The notes beneath the pieces are model-generated. The model saw only the letters and a list, made by a program, of their open reading frames with translations, was not told the origin of the DNA and did no database searches. Made by a program: the position numbers and the translations under genes. This document shows, in pieces, positions 17,009 to 24,895 of a stretch of DNA of 64,000 bases. Numbering within the stretch: the stretch's first letter is position 1; the number at the start of each line of letters is the position of its first letter. The stretch is taken from contig CAZMTA010000018.1 in NCBI GenBank assembly GCA_964569085.1, positions 1 through 64,000 of the forward strand. Reading direction: 5' to 3'. Source of the stretch: JAJCZZ01 sp964569085 (lineage in GTDB: Bacteria; Gemmatimonadota; Gemmatimonadetes; Longimicrobiales; Gaopeijiaceae).

Positions 17009-17860
17009 TCACAGCTTGAAGTCCTTCAGGAGGCGCTTCTCCTCCTCCCCGACCTGGGCGTGCACCTCCAGGTAGGGCTCCAGCCCGCTCCCCTTGATCT
17101 TGACCCGGAGGAGCTGGTCGAGCTGGAAGAGGCCCGCCGAGTTGGAGAGCTCCACCCGCACGGAGACCGGGCGCTCCTGGCCCGCTTCCAGCCGGACCGC
17201 TTCCACGGCGGCGGCCGAGACCGAGTGGATCGAGAGGGAGCCCGCCGAGAAGGGGATCCGGGACCGGCCCTTGGCCATGTCCAGGGCGTCGGCCACCCGC
17301 ACCACGCCGCCCTCCACCGTCAGGGGGTGGCCCCCCGAGCGGTGGGAGATGATGGCGTGGAGCACCTCGGAGCGGAGGATCGAGGCGGTCCGCCGGTCGT
17401 ACACGGCCGGAAGGATCTCCTCGAGCTTGCGCTGGGCCACGAAGAGGCTGAAGGCCTCGTGGTCGGCGCGGTGGATCGACATCCCGACGTCGTGGAGCAG
17501 GGCCCCCAGCGCCACCACGACCTCGGCGTCGTCCGCCGTCAGGTCGTAGTTGGCGACCACCGAAGGCTGCACCCCGGCCTTGGCCAGGAGGCGGAGCATG
17601 CGGACCGCGATGTTGGTCACGATCTTCACGTGGACCGGGCCGTGGTCCGTCATCCCCAGGCGCTCCATGGCGTTGACGTTGGCCGCCAGCCAGAGGGCGT
17701 AGAGGTCGTCGTCCGCGTTCACCATCTCCATGACCCGACCCAGGGTGGCGTTGCGTCGGGTGGGGATGCGGATCTCCACGCGGTTCTCGTAGCGGGCGTC
17801 GATGCCGCGCTCGTACTCGACCTCGGGCACGGCCTCGAGGTCGAAGCGGTCCTCGCTCAT
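17009..17860 (-). CDS. HD-domain phosphohydrolase
   Basis: A 283-residue cytoplasmic HD-superfamily hydrolase. The metal motif is visible: His77 (DHGPVHVKI), His123-Asp124 (LGALLHDVGMSIHRADH), then His130 and His134, followed by VADALDMAKG with the C-terminal Asp. The arrangement HLLHDVGMSIHRADHE recalls YedJ/KinD-like and archaeal HD proteins. The substrate is probably a phosphomonoester or nucleotide, but is not deducible. The last third (about 215-283) is beta-rich and unrecognised. It sits in an operon with membrane and redox genes, 19 bp after the RDD gene. Confidence 0.8.
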   Translation of the reverse strand: MSEDRFDLEAVPEVEYERGIDARYENRVEIRIPTRRNATLGRVMEMVNADDDLYALWLAANVNAMERLGMTDHGPVHVKIVTNIAVRMLRLLAKAGVQPSVVANYDLTADDAEVVVALGALLHDVGMSIHRADHEAFSLFVAQRKLEEILPAVYDRRTASILRSEVLHAIISHRSGGHPLTVEGGVVRVADALDMAKGRSRIPFSAGSLSIHSVSAAAVEAVRLEAGQERPVSVRVELSNSAGLFQLDQLLRVKIKGSGLEPYLEVHAQVGEEEKRLLKDFKL

Positions 17861-17879
17861 GCGGTCCTCTCCTGCCGGG

Positions 17880-19190
17880 TCACGTCGCGTCCTCCCACGA
17901 GCCCACGGGCTCGGCGCCGTCCATCACCACCACCGTTCCCACGATGCGGTCGTGGATGGCCTGCCGGTTGGCGTCCCACCACACCTGAGCGAAGCCCAGG
18001 AGTCCCGTGGCGAAGCCGGCGGCGTATCCGCCGGCGCGCTCGAAGGCCGTCCACCACGTTACGGGTCCGCCGTCCAGGCGGACCACCCGGATGCCCATGA
18101 GCCGCTTCCCGACCGTCCGCCCCTTCCAGCTCGAGAGGACCACGGTCATGTAGAGGGAAGCCCACCCGAAGCCGAAGCCCAGCTCGTCCAGGAGCCCCCG
18201 GAGCCAGGCGAAGAGCCCCCCGCCCTCCTCCGCGTCGCGGAGCTCGTCCCGGAGCTCCCGGATGCGGTCGAGGCGGTCCGCCGCGGTCTCGTCCAGGGCG
18301 GCGATCTCCGCCTCCAGGGCCGCCAGCGTGTCGGCGGCCAGGTCCCGGACGATGCGGGTCCGGAGAGCCAGCAGCCGGCCGTCGACGACGGTGTCCGCCG
18401 CCGCGCCCGCCGTGTCCCCGGGCGGGGCGGCCAGGAGGAGGCTCGCGTAGGTCTGGAGGGCTTCCGGGACGGAGAGGGCGTCCACGTCCTCCGGATCCTC
18501 CGGGGCGTCGGCGGCGCCCGCGGCCTCCGCCCGCCCCTCCTCCCCGGTGTCGGCCCCACGGGGGACCGCCAGCGCCTCGTCGATCATGGCGTCCACGTCG
18601 TCGGCCCACGGCCGCTCCTCCGGGGCGAACCCGAGGATGGCGTCCCGGATCTCGGCGTCCGGGAGGTCGGCCCTGCGCCCCTGGCGCACGAGCCGCGCCA
18701 CCGCCGCCCGGGCCTCGTCCTCGGTGTCGGCCCGCACCAGCGCGATGCCTCCGCCCAGGAGGCCGAGGCCGGCCTCCACGTCCGTCCGGTCCGCTCCGGA
18801 CACCTGGACGCCGGCCTCCTCCCCGATCCGGTCGAGCACCTCGTCCGGTCCCCCGGCCAGCGTGGCCAGGAAGATCACCGCCGTGACGGCGCCCACGAAG
18901 AGCCCCAGGCACCCCAGGGAGAGGCGCATGGCCCGACCGAAGACGCTCCGGGGGACGTCGGTGCGCTTGAAGCTGACGTGGACGAAGAGCACGGCCACGA
19001 CGGCACCGAGGATCAGGGCGAAGCTGCTCGTGACCGCGGTGAGGATCCCGATGACGACCAGGTCCACGAGGATGGCGGCCAGCCGTCGTCGGGGGCTGGC
19101 CAGGGGCATGCCGAGGAGGGCCTCCGACACCTTGAAGGCGTCGGGGGTGACGATGGACCGTGGGTCCGTGGTGGAAGCGCGCTCGGCCAT
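17880..19190 (-). CDS. RDD-family membrane protein with a large internal insertion
   Basis: A 436-residue membrane protein. The first RDD half is at about residues 30-75: ASPRRRLAAILVDLVVIGIL with the Arg and Asp, then a second helix. A further helix spans about 88-113. The second RDD half lies at about 341-430, with KGRTVGKRLMGIRVV and DANRQAIHDRIVGT, both family signatures. Between them are about 225 residues, acidic and partly coiled coil (DTLAALEAEIAALDETAADRLDRIRELRDELRDAEEGG), probably extracytoplasmic. RDD proteins are poorly understood; some act in ion exchange or envelope assembly. The ATG at 19190 lies 21 bp after the HTH/zinc-ribbon gene. Confidence 0.8.
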   Translation of the reverse strand: MAERASTTDPRSIVTPDAFKVSEALLGMPLASPRRRLAAILVDLVVIGILTAVTSSFALILGAVVAVLFVHVSFKRTDVPRSVFGRAMRLSLGCLGLFVGAVTAVIFLATLAGGPDEVLDRIGEEAGVQVSGADRTDVEAGLGLLGGGIALVRADTEDEARAAVARLVRQGRRADLPDAEIRDAILGFAPEERPWADDVDAMIDEALAVPRGADTGEEGRAEAAGAADAPEDPEDVDALSVPEALQTYASLLLAAPPGDTAGAAADTVVDGRLLALRTRIVRDLAADTLAALEAEIAALDETAADRLDRIRELRDELRDAEEGGGLFAWLRGLLDELGFGFGWASLYMTVVLSSWKGRTVGKRLMGIRVVRLDGGPVTWWTAFERAGGYAAGFATGLLGFAQVWWDANRQAIHDRIVGTVVVMDGAEPVGSWEDAT

Positions 19191-19211
19191 GCGGAGGGAG
19201 CGACCCCGGGC

Positions 19212-19634
19212 TCAGTCGCCCCGACGGGACCAGAGGACCATGGCCAGCCCGGCGGCCGCGCCCAGGAGGGCGCCTCCCACCACCGTGCGCTTCCGGGTCG
19301 CGTCGAGCTCGTCCCACGCGGCGATGCCCGAGCCCACGGCCCGGCCCACCGCCCGCGGGGCCGCCACGGCGGGATCCACCTCGGCCTCCTCCTCGTCCCC
19401 CTCGAACCCGCAGGAGGGGCATCCCACGATCCCCCGCTCCCGGGCCGTGCGGTTCGGGTAGACCAGCTCCGTGTCGCAGACGGGGCACGCCAGCCCGCTG
19501 GGGAGGGGCTCGATGACCCCGTAGAGCGTCCCCTTGGAGAGGCCCAGATCCTCGGCGATCTGGTTCACGCTCTCGTCCGACTCCCAGTACAGCTGGTTGG
19601 CCCGAGCCTCGGTGGCTGCGTCGATCTCCGACAT
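19212..19634 (-). CDS. HTH plus zinc-ribbon protein with C-terminal membrane anchor
   Basis: A 140-residue protein with three parts. An N-terminal helix-turn-helix (ESVNQIAEDLGLSKGTLYGVIEPLP, about 21-45) is followed by a zinc ribbon with Cys50/Cys53 (ACPVC) and Cys72/Cys75 (GCPSC). A C-terminal hydrophobic segment near 118-136 (GGALLGAAAGLAMVLW) ends in RRGD. Together these suggest a membrane-tethered DNA-binding or adaptor protein. I know no characterised homologue. It is first in the six-gene operon running to 14428. The ATG at 19634 begins MSEIDAATEARANQLYWESDE; no upstream extension is convincing. Confidence 0.7.
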   Translation of the reverse strand: MSEIDAATEARANQLYWESDESVNQIAEDLGLSKGTLYGVIEPLPSGLACPVCDTELVYPNRTARERGIVGCPSCGFEGDEEEAEVDPAVAAPRAVGRAVGSGIAAWDELDATRKRTVVGGALLGAAAGLAMVLWSRRGD

Positions 19635-19734
19635 GGCACGCTCCCTGGATCCGCCTTGACCCCTACTCCGGCCCGGGTGAACATACCCCGGGACGGCTCC
19701 GGCGCCCCCCGGCTCGTCCGGGGAGCGGCTGGGG

Positions 19735-19758
19735 CCAGTTTCGTCAAGTCCGACTTGA
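19735..19758. promoter_or_regulatory. Shared regulatory element (copy 2) with perfect dyad
   Basis: The last 15 bases (19744-19758) form TCAAGT-CCG-ACTTGA, a perfect 6-bp inverted repeat with a 3-bp spacer. It lies in the 206-bp intergenic region between divergent operons, next to AATATACG, the only AT-rich stretch. The whole 24 bp matches 18 of 24 bases with 5663-5686. A repressor or activator site controlling one or both operons is plausible; the protein is unknown. Confidence 0.45.
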
Positions 19759-19840
19759 ATATACGCCCCATCGGGCCCCGGGGGGAAAGCACCCCGGTCG
19801 GGGTCCGGTCCCGGGCCCGGCTCCACGAGGTGCTTCCCGA

Positions 19841-20482
19841 GTGAAGATTCCCGTCGCCCACGGCTGGCTCGAGGCCGCCCTCAAGGAGCCGGACGGGCCC
19901 CCCCGCGCCGCCGCCGTCGTGTGCCATCCCCACCCCCTCCACGGGGGGACCATGCACACCAAGGCCGTGTACCGGGCGGCCCAGGCCCTGAACGAGGCCG
20001 GGATCGTGGCGCTCCGCTTCAACTTCCGGGGCGTGGGCACCAGCACCGGGAGCTACGACCAGGGGCACGGGGAGCAGGACGACGCCCGGGCCGCGCTGGA
20101 CTGGCTCGAGGAGGAGTACCCCTCCCTCCCCCTGATCCTGGGGGGCTTCTCCTTCGGCTCCCGGGTGGCGCTCAGCGTCGGGGCCGAGGAGGACCGCGTC
20201 GTGGGGCTGCTGGGGCTCGGCCTCCCCGTGGAGATGGAGGAGTACGACTTCGGCTTCCTGGCCGACGTGGGCAAGCCCATCCTCGTGGTCCAGGGGGAGA
20301 ACGACGAGTTCGGCTCCGGCGAGACCGTGGCCCGGGTCCTCGAGCCCCTGGGCGACCACGTGACGCTGGTGCGGGTCCCGGACACCGACCACTACTTCGC
20401 GGACCGCCTGGACGAGCTGAAGTCCGCGGTCCGGGGCTACTGGTCCTCCGGGCCGGGCGCCCGCCTCATCCTCGCCGTCTGA
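19841..20482 (+). CDS. Alpha/beta hydrolase (COG2945-like)
   Basis: A 213-residue cytoplasmic alpha/beta hydrolase. It starts MKIPVAHGWLEAALKEPDGPPRAAAVVCHPHPLHGGTMHTKAVYRAAQALNEAG, with the CHPHPLHGG oxyanion region typical of COG2945. The nucleophile elbow is GGFSFGS (Ser about 107). The acid is probably in VVQGENDEF and the histidine in DTDHYFAD. The substrate is unknown, but small-ester hydrolysis fits the family. The GTG at 19841 is used. It is the first gene of a five-gene plus-strand operon and is preceded by the palindromic element at 19744-19758. Confidence 0.85.
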   Translation: MKIPVAHGWLEAALKEPDGPPRAAAVVCHPHPLHGGTMHTKAVYRAAQALNEAGIVALRFNFRGVGTSTGSYDQGHGEQDDARAALDWLEEEYPSLPLILGGFSFGSRVALSVGAEEDRVVGLLGLGLPVEMEEYDFGFLADVGKPILVVQGENDEFGSGETVARVLEPLGDHVTLVRVPDTDHYFADRLDELKSAVRGYWSSGPGARLILAV

Positions 20483-20493
20483 CGGGAGGTCCC

Positions 20494-20736
20494 GTGCGCC
20501 ATCGCGACCGCGTGCTGCAGAGCCTGGAATCGGTCTTCCGCACCGCCTTCGACGACGCCCGGGAGCGCGAGGACGCGGAGGCCATGGCCCGGCTGGACCT
20601 GGAGTACCAGCGGGACCAGCTCCGCCTGGAGGTGTTGTTGGACATCCGAGACCTCCTGGTCACTCCCGCGGAGGAGGAGGGTAGCTCCCTCCTGGAGAAG
20701 GCCCAGGCCCTCCGCAACATCACGAAGCTCAAGTAG
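20494..20736 (+). CDS. Small conserved-looking cytoplasmic protein
   Basis: An 80-residue protein that begins at a GTG with GGGAGGT four bases upstream, 11 bp after the hydrolase. It is mostly helical and highly charged (RHRDRVLQSLESVFRTAFDDAREREDAEAMARLDLEYQRDQLRLEVLLDIRDLLV) and ends in EKAQALRNITKLK. No domain is recognised. The strong Shine-Dalgarno and tight spacing argue that it is real. A coiled-coil or accessory role is possible. Confidence 0.65.
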   Translation: MRHRDRVLQSLESVFRTAFDDAREREDAEAMARLDLEYQRDQLRLEVLLDIRDLLVTPAEEEGSSLLEKAQALRNITKLK

Positions 20737-20771
20737 GGGCCCGGCGCCCCGTTCCCCCCTCCGGACAGGCC

Positions 20772-21329
20772 ATGAAGATCTACACCCGCACCGGCGACGA
20801 GGGCACCACCGCCCTCTTCGGCGGCGTGCGCGTCTCCAAGGACCACTCCCGCGTGAAGGCGTACGGGACCGTGGACGAGCTCAACGCCGTCGTGGGCCAG
20901 GCGGTCCTGGCCGTGGAGGACGACGAGGTGGTGGCCCGCCTGGAGCGCATCCAGCACGACCTGTTCGCGCTGGGCGCCGTCCTGGCCACGGCCTCGCCGG
21001 ACACGGACCGCCCCCGGCCCAAGGGGCTCCCGGAGCTCCCGGCGGGCCGCGTCGACGAGATGGAGGCGTGGATCGACGAGGCCACGGCCGAGCTTCCCGA
21101 GCTCCGGGCCTTCATCCTCCCCGGAGGCTCCCCGGGAGCCGCCGCGCTCCACCTGGCCCGGACCGTGTGCCGCCGGGCCGAGCGGGCGGTGGTGCAGCTG
21201 GCCACCCGCGAGGAGGTGGACGAGCGGATCGTGGTCTACCTGAACCGGCTGAGCGACCTCCTCTTCACCTTCGCCCGCCTGGCCAACCACCGCTCGGGGA
21301 CGCCCGACGTGGAGTGGCGGAAGGAGTGA
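20772..21329 (+). CDS. pduO: PduO-type cob(I)alamin adenosyltransferase
   Basis: A 185-residue ATP:cob(I)alamin adenosyltransferase, which makes adenosylcobalamin. The ATP-binding N-terminus TRTGDEGTTALFGGVRVSKD is followed by YGTVDELNA. The C-terminal signature is FILPGGSPGAAALHLARTVCRRAERAVV, with the conserved Arg-rich helix, then YLNRLSDLLFTFARLAN. Length equals the stand-alone PduO form. It acts as a cytoplasmic trimer in known members. No B12-dependent enzyme is visible nearby. Its stop overlaps the next gene's GTG by four bases. Confidence 0.93.
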   Translation: MKIYTRTGDEGTTALFGGVRVSKDHSRVKAYGTVDELNAVVGQAVLAVEDDEVVARLERIQHDLFALGAVLATASPDTDRPRPKGLPELPAGRVDEMEAWIDEATAELPELRAFILPGGSPGAAALHLARTVCRRAERAVVQLATREEVDERIVVYLNRLSDLLFTFARLANHRSGTPDVEWRKE

Positions 21330-22192
21330 TCCAGCGCCCCTTCCGCCGCGAGCCCCGCCCCGGGGACGTCCTCCGCGGCGAGGTGCGCATCCCCGACGGC
21401 CCCCCGCCCCGCACGGCGGTGGTGGTGGCCCACGGGTTCAAGGGGTTCAAGGACTGGGGGTTCTTCCCCCACCTCTGCCGCGCCCTGGCCGGTGCCGGCC
21501 ACGCGGTGGTCTCCTTCAACTTCTCCCGGAACGGCATCGGGACGGACCCGGAGCGGTTCACCGAGCTGGAGCGGTTCGGGGCCAACACCTACTCCCTGGA
21601 GCTGGACGAGCTCCTCTCCGTGCTCCGGGAGACGCTCGACGGGGAGCTCGTCCCCCGACGGCCCCGCCGCGTGGGGCTCCTGGGGCACAGCCGCGGGGGC
21701 GCCCAGGCGGTGCTGGCCGCCGCCGAGGAGCCCCGGGTGGCCTCGCTGGTGACGTGGGCGGCCGTGTCCCGCTTCGACCGGTGGCGTCCCGACACCCTGG
21801 AGGAGTGGCGCCGGGACGGTCGGATCTGGGTCCTGAACGGCCGGACCGGACAGCAGATGCCGCTGGACCTGACCCTCCTGGAGGACTACGAGGCCAACCG
21901 GGATCGCCTGGACGTGCTGGCCGCCGCCGGCCGCGTCGAGGCGCCGTGGCTGGTGGCCCACGGCACCGAGGACGAGACGGTCCCCTTCCGCGAGGGCCGG
22001 GCGCTGGCGGAGGCCGGAAGCGCCGCCCGCCTCCTTCCGGTGGAGGGGGCCGGCCACACCTTCGGCGCGGCCCACCCCTTCACGGCCTCCAACCCGGCGC
22101 TGGACCGGGTCGTGGACGCCACGCTGGCCCACTTCGAGCGCACCCTGGCGGCCGAGCCGGAGACGGCCGGGGACCCCGGTACCGCCGGATGA
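21326..22192 (+). CDS. Alpha/beta hydrolase
   Basis: A 288-residue serine hydrolase. The sequence AVVVAHGFKGFKDWGFFPHLCRALAGAGHAVVSFNFSRNGIG holds the oxyanion region. The nucleophile elbow is GHSRGGAQAVLAA (Ser about 120). The acid lies in AHGTEDETVPF and the His in GAGHTFGAAHPF, an arrangement typical of dienelactone-hydrolase-like proteins with two lid segments. The GTG at 21326 overlaps the adenosyltransferase stop (GTGA). It is the second hydrolase of the operon. Function is unknown. It is cytoplasmic, since no signal peptide is present. Confidence 0.83.
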   Translation: MIQRPFRREPRPGDVLRGEVRIPDGPPPRTAVVVAHGFKGFKDWGFFPHLCRALAGAGHAVVSFNFSRNGIGTDPERFTELERFGANTYSLELDELLSVLRETLDGELVPRRPRRVGLLGHSRGGAQAVLAAAEEPRVASLVTWAAVSRFDRWRPDTLEEWRRDGRIWVLNGRTGQQMPLDLTLLEDYEANRDRLDVLAAAGRVEAPWLVAHGTEDETVPFREGRALAEAGSAARLLPVEGAGHTFGAAHPFTASNPALDRVVDATLAHFERTLAAEPETAGDPGTAG

Positions 22193-22767
22193 GCGGGCAC
22201 GAGGACCGGGGGGTGGCCATGGCCCGGAGCCTGGGGCGGACGGCCCGCTCCTTCGCGCTGGACGGGCCCGCGACCTCCCTGGTGGAGGCGGCCCACGAGC
22301 TGGCCATGGAGCCCCGCCGGAGCGCGCTGGACGACGACCACCACCCCGCCTACCTCCATCCGGGCCGGACCGTCCTGGTCCTCCTCCGCGACGCCTCGGT
22401 CCGGGATCCGGTGACGCTGGCCGGGGGCGCGCTCCTGGAGACCCGGGACCTGGAGCTGCGCGTGTCCCCGGCGCGCGTCGAGGAGCTGGACGCCGAGGTG
22501 GCTGCGCTGGTCCGGGCCGCGCCCCGCCCCGGGGACGAGGACCTGGCCGAGGCGCTGGTCACCGCCGGGGAGGGCACCCGGCTCGCCAGCCTCGCCGAGC
22601 ACCTGGACCATCTGCGCCATCTCCACGTGCGCGAGCGCGCGCCGGACTGGGAGGAGCGGCTCGAGGAGGTGGAGCGGGTCTGGCTGCCCGTGGCGGAGCG
22701 CAGCGCCTCGACCCTCGGACGCCGCTACCGGCACTGGGTGAAGGTCTTCCGGCGCCGCCTCGCGTGA
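22189..22767 (+). CDS. Degenerate RSH-like HD-fold protein
   Basis: A 192-residue protein that looks like a shortened (p)ppGpp hydrolase HD_4 domain. HHPAYLHPGRTVLVLLRDASVRDPVTLAGGALLETRDLELRVSPARVEELDAEVAALVRA parallels the HD domain's lead helices. LASLAEHLDHLRHLHVRERAPDWEERLEEVERVWLPVAERSASTLGRRYRHW parallels the LADRLHNMRTL region. The catalytic His-Asp pair appears replaced (LLETRD where LLHDVxED is expected). It may be an inactive, regulatory or substrate-shifted homologue; the alignment is by eye. The ATG overlaps the hydrolase stop by four bases (ATGA), making it the last gene in the operon. Confidence 0.55.
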   Translation: MSGHEDRGVAMARSLGRTARSFALDGPATSLVEAAHELAMEPRRSALDDDHHPAYLHPGRTVLVLLRDASVRDPVTLAGGALLETRDLELRVSPARVEELDAEVAALVRAAPRPGDEDLAEALVTAGEGTRLASLAEHLDHLRHLHVRERAPDWEERLEEVERVWLPVAERSASTLGRRYRHWVKVFRRRLA

Positions 22768-22832
22768 GGGGTGGTCGAAGGGGGGTCGGAGGGCCGCGCG
22801 GAACGGGGGGCGGGGGCCGTCCGCCATCCGTC

Positions 22833-22861
22833 TTGCCCCGGGTGTCCCCTTTGGTTACACC
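22833..22861 (+). promoter_or_regulatory. Promoter of the ferredoxin gene
   Basis: TTGCCC at 22833-22838 and TACACC at 22856-22861 are 17 bp apart. The start would be near 22868, 45 bases ahead of the ferredoxin ATG. The same TTGCCC/TACAC pair precedes the TetR gene at 3690. Confidence 0.55.
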
Positions 22862-22912
22862 TTGTCCTGCCCGCGCGCCGCGGGTCCCATCGACCGGCTA
22901 TTGGGAATTTCC

Positions 22913-23146
<234 letters not shown>

Positions 23147-23183
23147 GCGCGGCCGGGCGGTCGTTCACCGCCCCGGGATGTGA

Positions 23184-23232
23184 AACGAGAGAGCGGCGCG
23201 AGGATTTCCCATCCTCGCGCCGCTCTCTCGTT
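23184..23232. terminator. Perfect 21-bp hairpin after the ferredoxin gene
   Basis: The left arm (23184-23204) begins AACGAGAGAGCGGC. It pairs perfectly over 21 bp with the right arm (23212-23232), across a 7-base loop TTTCCCA. It lies between convergent genes. Neither strand has a long U-tract, so termination may be Rho-assisted or the hairpin may stabilise the mRNA. Confidence 0.65.
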
Positions 23233-23324
23233 GGGGGGCGGGCGTCCCGGGGGGAGGCCCGCCACGGTTCCGGAAGGGCCCGCGTCGCGGGTCCTCCCCG
23301 GATGAAGCGCTCGGTGCCTCCGGG

Positions 23325-23498
23325 CTAGAAGCCCAGCGCGCGCAGCTTCTCCGGCGTGATCTCGGCGGGTGCCGTCTCGCCGGCGGGAATCGCGTCCTGC
23401 CGTGTCGGCGCCTGGGGAACCCTCTGCTGTCGGACCAGGACCAGCCCGGCCGCGATGGCGACCGCGCCGAGGACTCCGAGGGTGAGCTTGGGACGCAT
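23325..23498 (-). CDS. Small membrane-anchored protein
   Basis: A 57-residue protein starting MRPKLTLGVLGAVAIAAGLVLVRQQ, a single N-terminal transmembrane or signal-anchor segment. A Pro/Ala/Gln-rich tail (RVPQAPTRQDAIPAGETAPAEITPEKLRALGF) follows. No domain is recognised. The ATG at 23498 has GGAG ten bases upstream. An upstream ATG at 23558 would add 20 residues without a ribosome-binding site. It is divergent from the M20 gene; the shared 212-bp region is unusually AT-rich and holds a dyad at 23596-23606 (CTTG-TTT-CAAG). Confidence 0.5.
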   Translation of the reverse strand: MRPKLTLGVLGAVAIAAGLVLVRQQRVPQAPTRQDAIPAGETAPAEITPEKLRALGF

Positions 23499-23710
23499 CC
23501 GCTTGTGACTCCGATCGGGGGGGTAGGCCTGCTGTTTTTCGAAGCTTGCACGAAACATGCCGAGCGCGAAAGATGGGTCCAGGTCCTGAAATTGGCTTGT
23601 TTCAAGGCTTTTGCCCGGACGCGCCCCCCGCGGGCGCGCCGGGTTTTCCGACGCCGGCGGCCGACGCCCTCGGAAATCCGTCGCCCTCGAATCCCCTTCT
23701 GGAGCCCCGC

Positions 23711-24883
23711 GTGACCGATCCTTCCACCGCCCCGTCGCCGGATCCGGTGTCCGGAGATCCCCTCGCCCTCGCCCGCGCGCTGGTGACCACGCCGTCGGTG
23801 AATCCCGTCCTGGCCCCGGGAGGGGACGGCGAGGCCGCCGTGGCGGAGCTGGCGGCGGGTTGGCTCCGGGCCTGGGGCTTCCGGACCGAGGTCGTGGAGG
23901 CCGCCCCGGGCCGGCCCAACGTGGTGGGCCGTCTCGAGGGGGAGGGGCCGATCCTGCTCCTCAACGGGCACCTGGACACGGTGGGGGTGGAGGGCATGGA
24001 GCGTCCTCCCTTCGAGGGCGCGGTGGAGGACGGCCTGCTCTACGGCCGGGGCTCCTGCGACATGAAGGGGGGCGTGGCGGCGCTCCTGGCCGCCGCCCGG
24101 CGGCTGGCCGCCGGGGGCCCGCGCCCCGGCCTCGTGGTGGCCCTGACCGCCGACGAGGAGCACGCCAGCGTGGGCATGGACGCCCTGGTCCGGGGCGGCG
24201 TGGACGCGGACCTGGCGGTGGTGTGCGAGCCGACCTCCCTGGCGGTCATGCCGGCCCACAAGGGTTTCGTCTGGGTGGAAGCGGTCTTCCGGGGGAAGGC
24301 GGCCCACGGGTCCCGTCCGGACCGGGGCGTGGACGCCATCCGCCACGCCGGCCTGTACCTGGCCGCGCTGGACGGGTACGAAGCGCGCCTGCGCGGCGGG
24401 CCGAGCCATCCGCTCCTCGGGCCCGGGTCCCACCACGCCGGGACCATCCGGGGCGGGACGGCCGAGTCGGTCTACCCCGAGCGCTGCACGCTCCTCCTGG
24501 AGCGCCGCACCCTCCCCGGGGAGAGCGCCGACCAGGTCCTGGCCGAGCTCGAGTCGGTGCTGGACGAGGTCCGGGGGCGCCACCCGGAGCTCGACGCCGA
24601 CCTCGAGGTCACCCTCGCCCGTCCCGGGACGGAGGTGCCCGCCGAGGCCCCCCTCGTCCGAGGCCTCCTGGACGCGGTGGACGCACGCGGGCTCGAGCCC
24701 AGGGTGGAGGGGATGACGGCGTGGGTCGACGCCGCGTTCCTCAACGAGGCGGGCATCCCCGCCGTCTGCTTCGGCCCCGGGGACATCGCCCAGGCCCACT
24801 CCGCCGTGGAATGGTGCCCCGTCGAGGAGATCCGCGCCTGCGCCGACGTGCTGGAGGACTTCGCCCGGGGGCTCGCGGGCTGA
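23711..24883 (+). CDS. M20-family metallohydrolase (ArgE/DapE/CPG2-like)
   Basis: A 390-residue cytoplasmic di-zinc amidohydrolase or peptidase. Metal and catalytic residues are visible: His87 and Asp89 in NGHLDTVG, Asp117 in GRGSCDMKGG, and Glu149-Glu150 in LTADEEHAS. GKAAHGSRPDRG with the dimerisation-domain His comes next, and the last metal His in IAQAHSAVEW. It resembles acetylornithine or succinyl-diaminopimelate deacylases, but exact substrate is unclear. The GTG at 23711 has GGAG six bases upstream. An upstream open extension lacks protein character. No arginine or lysine synthesis genes flank it. Confidence 0.85.
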   Translation: MTDPSTAPSPDPVSGDPLALARALVTTPSVNPVLAPGGDGEAAVAELAAGWLRAWGFRTEVVEAAPGRPNVVGRLEGEGPILLLNGHLDTVGVEGMERPPFEGAVEDGLLYGRGSCDMKGGVAALLAAARRLAAGGPRPGLVVALTADEEHASVGMDALVRGGVDADLAVVCEPTSLAVMPAHKGFVWVEAVFRGKAAHGSRPDRGVDAIRHAGLYLAALDGYEARLRGGPSHPLLGPGSHHAGTIRGGTAESVYPERCTLLLERRTLPGESADQVLAELESVLDEVRGRHPELDADLEVTLARPGTEVPAEAPLVRGLLDAVDARGLEPRVEGMTAWVDAAFLNEAGIPAVCFGPGDIAQAHSAVEWCPVEEIRACADVLEDFARGLAG

Positions 24884-24895
24884 CGCGGAGGGGCG

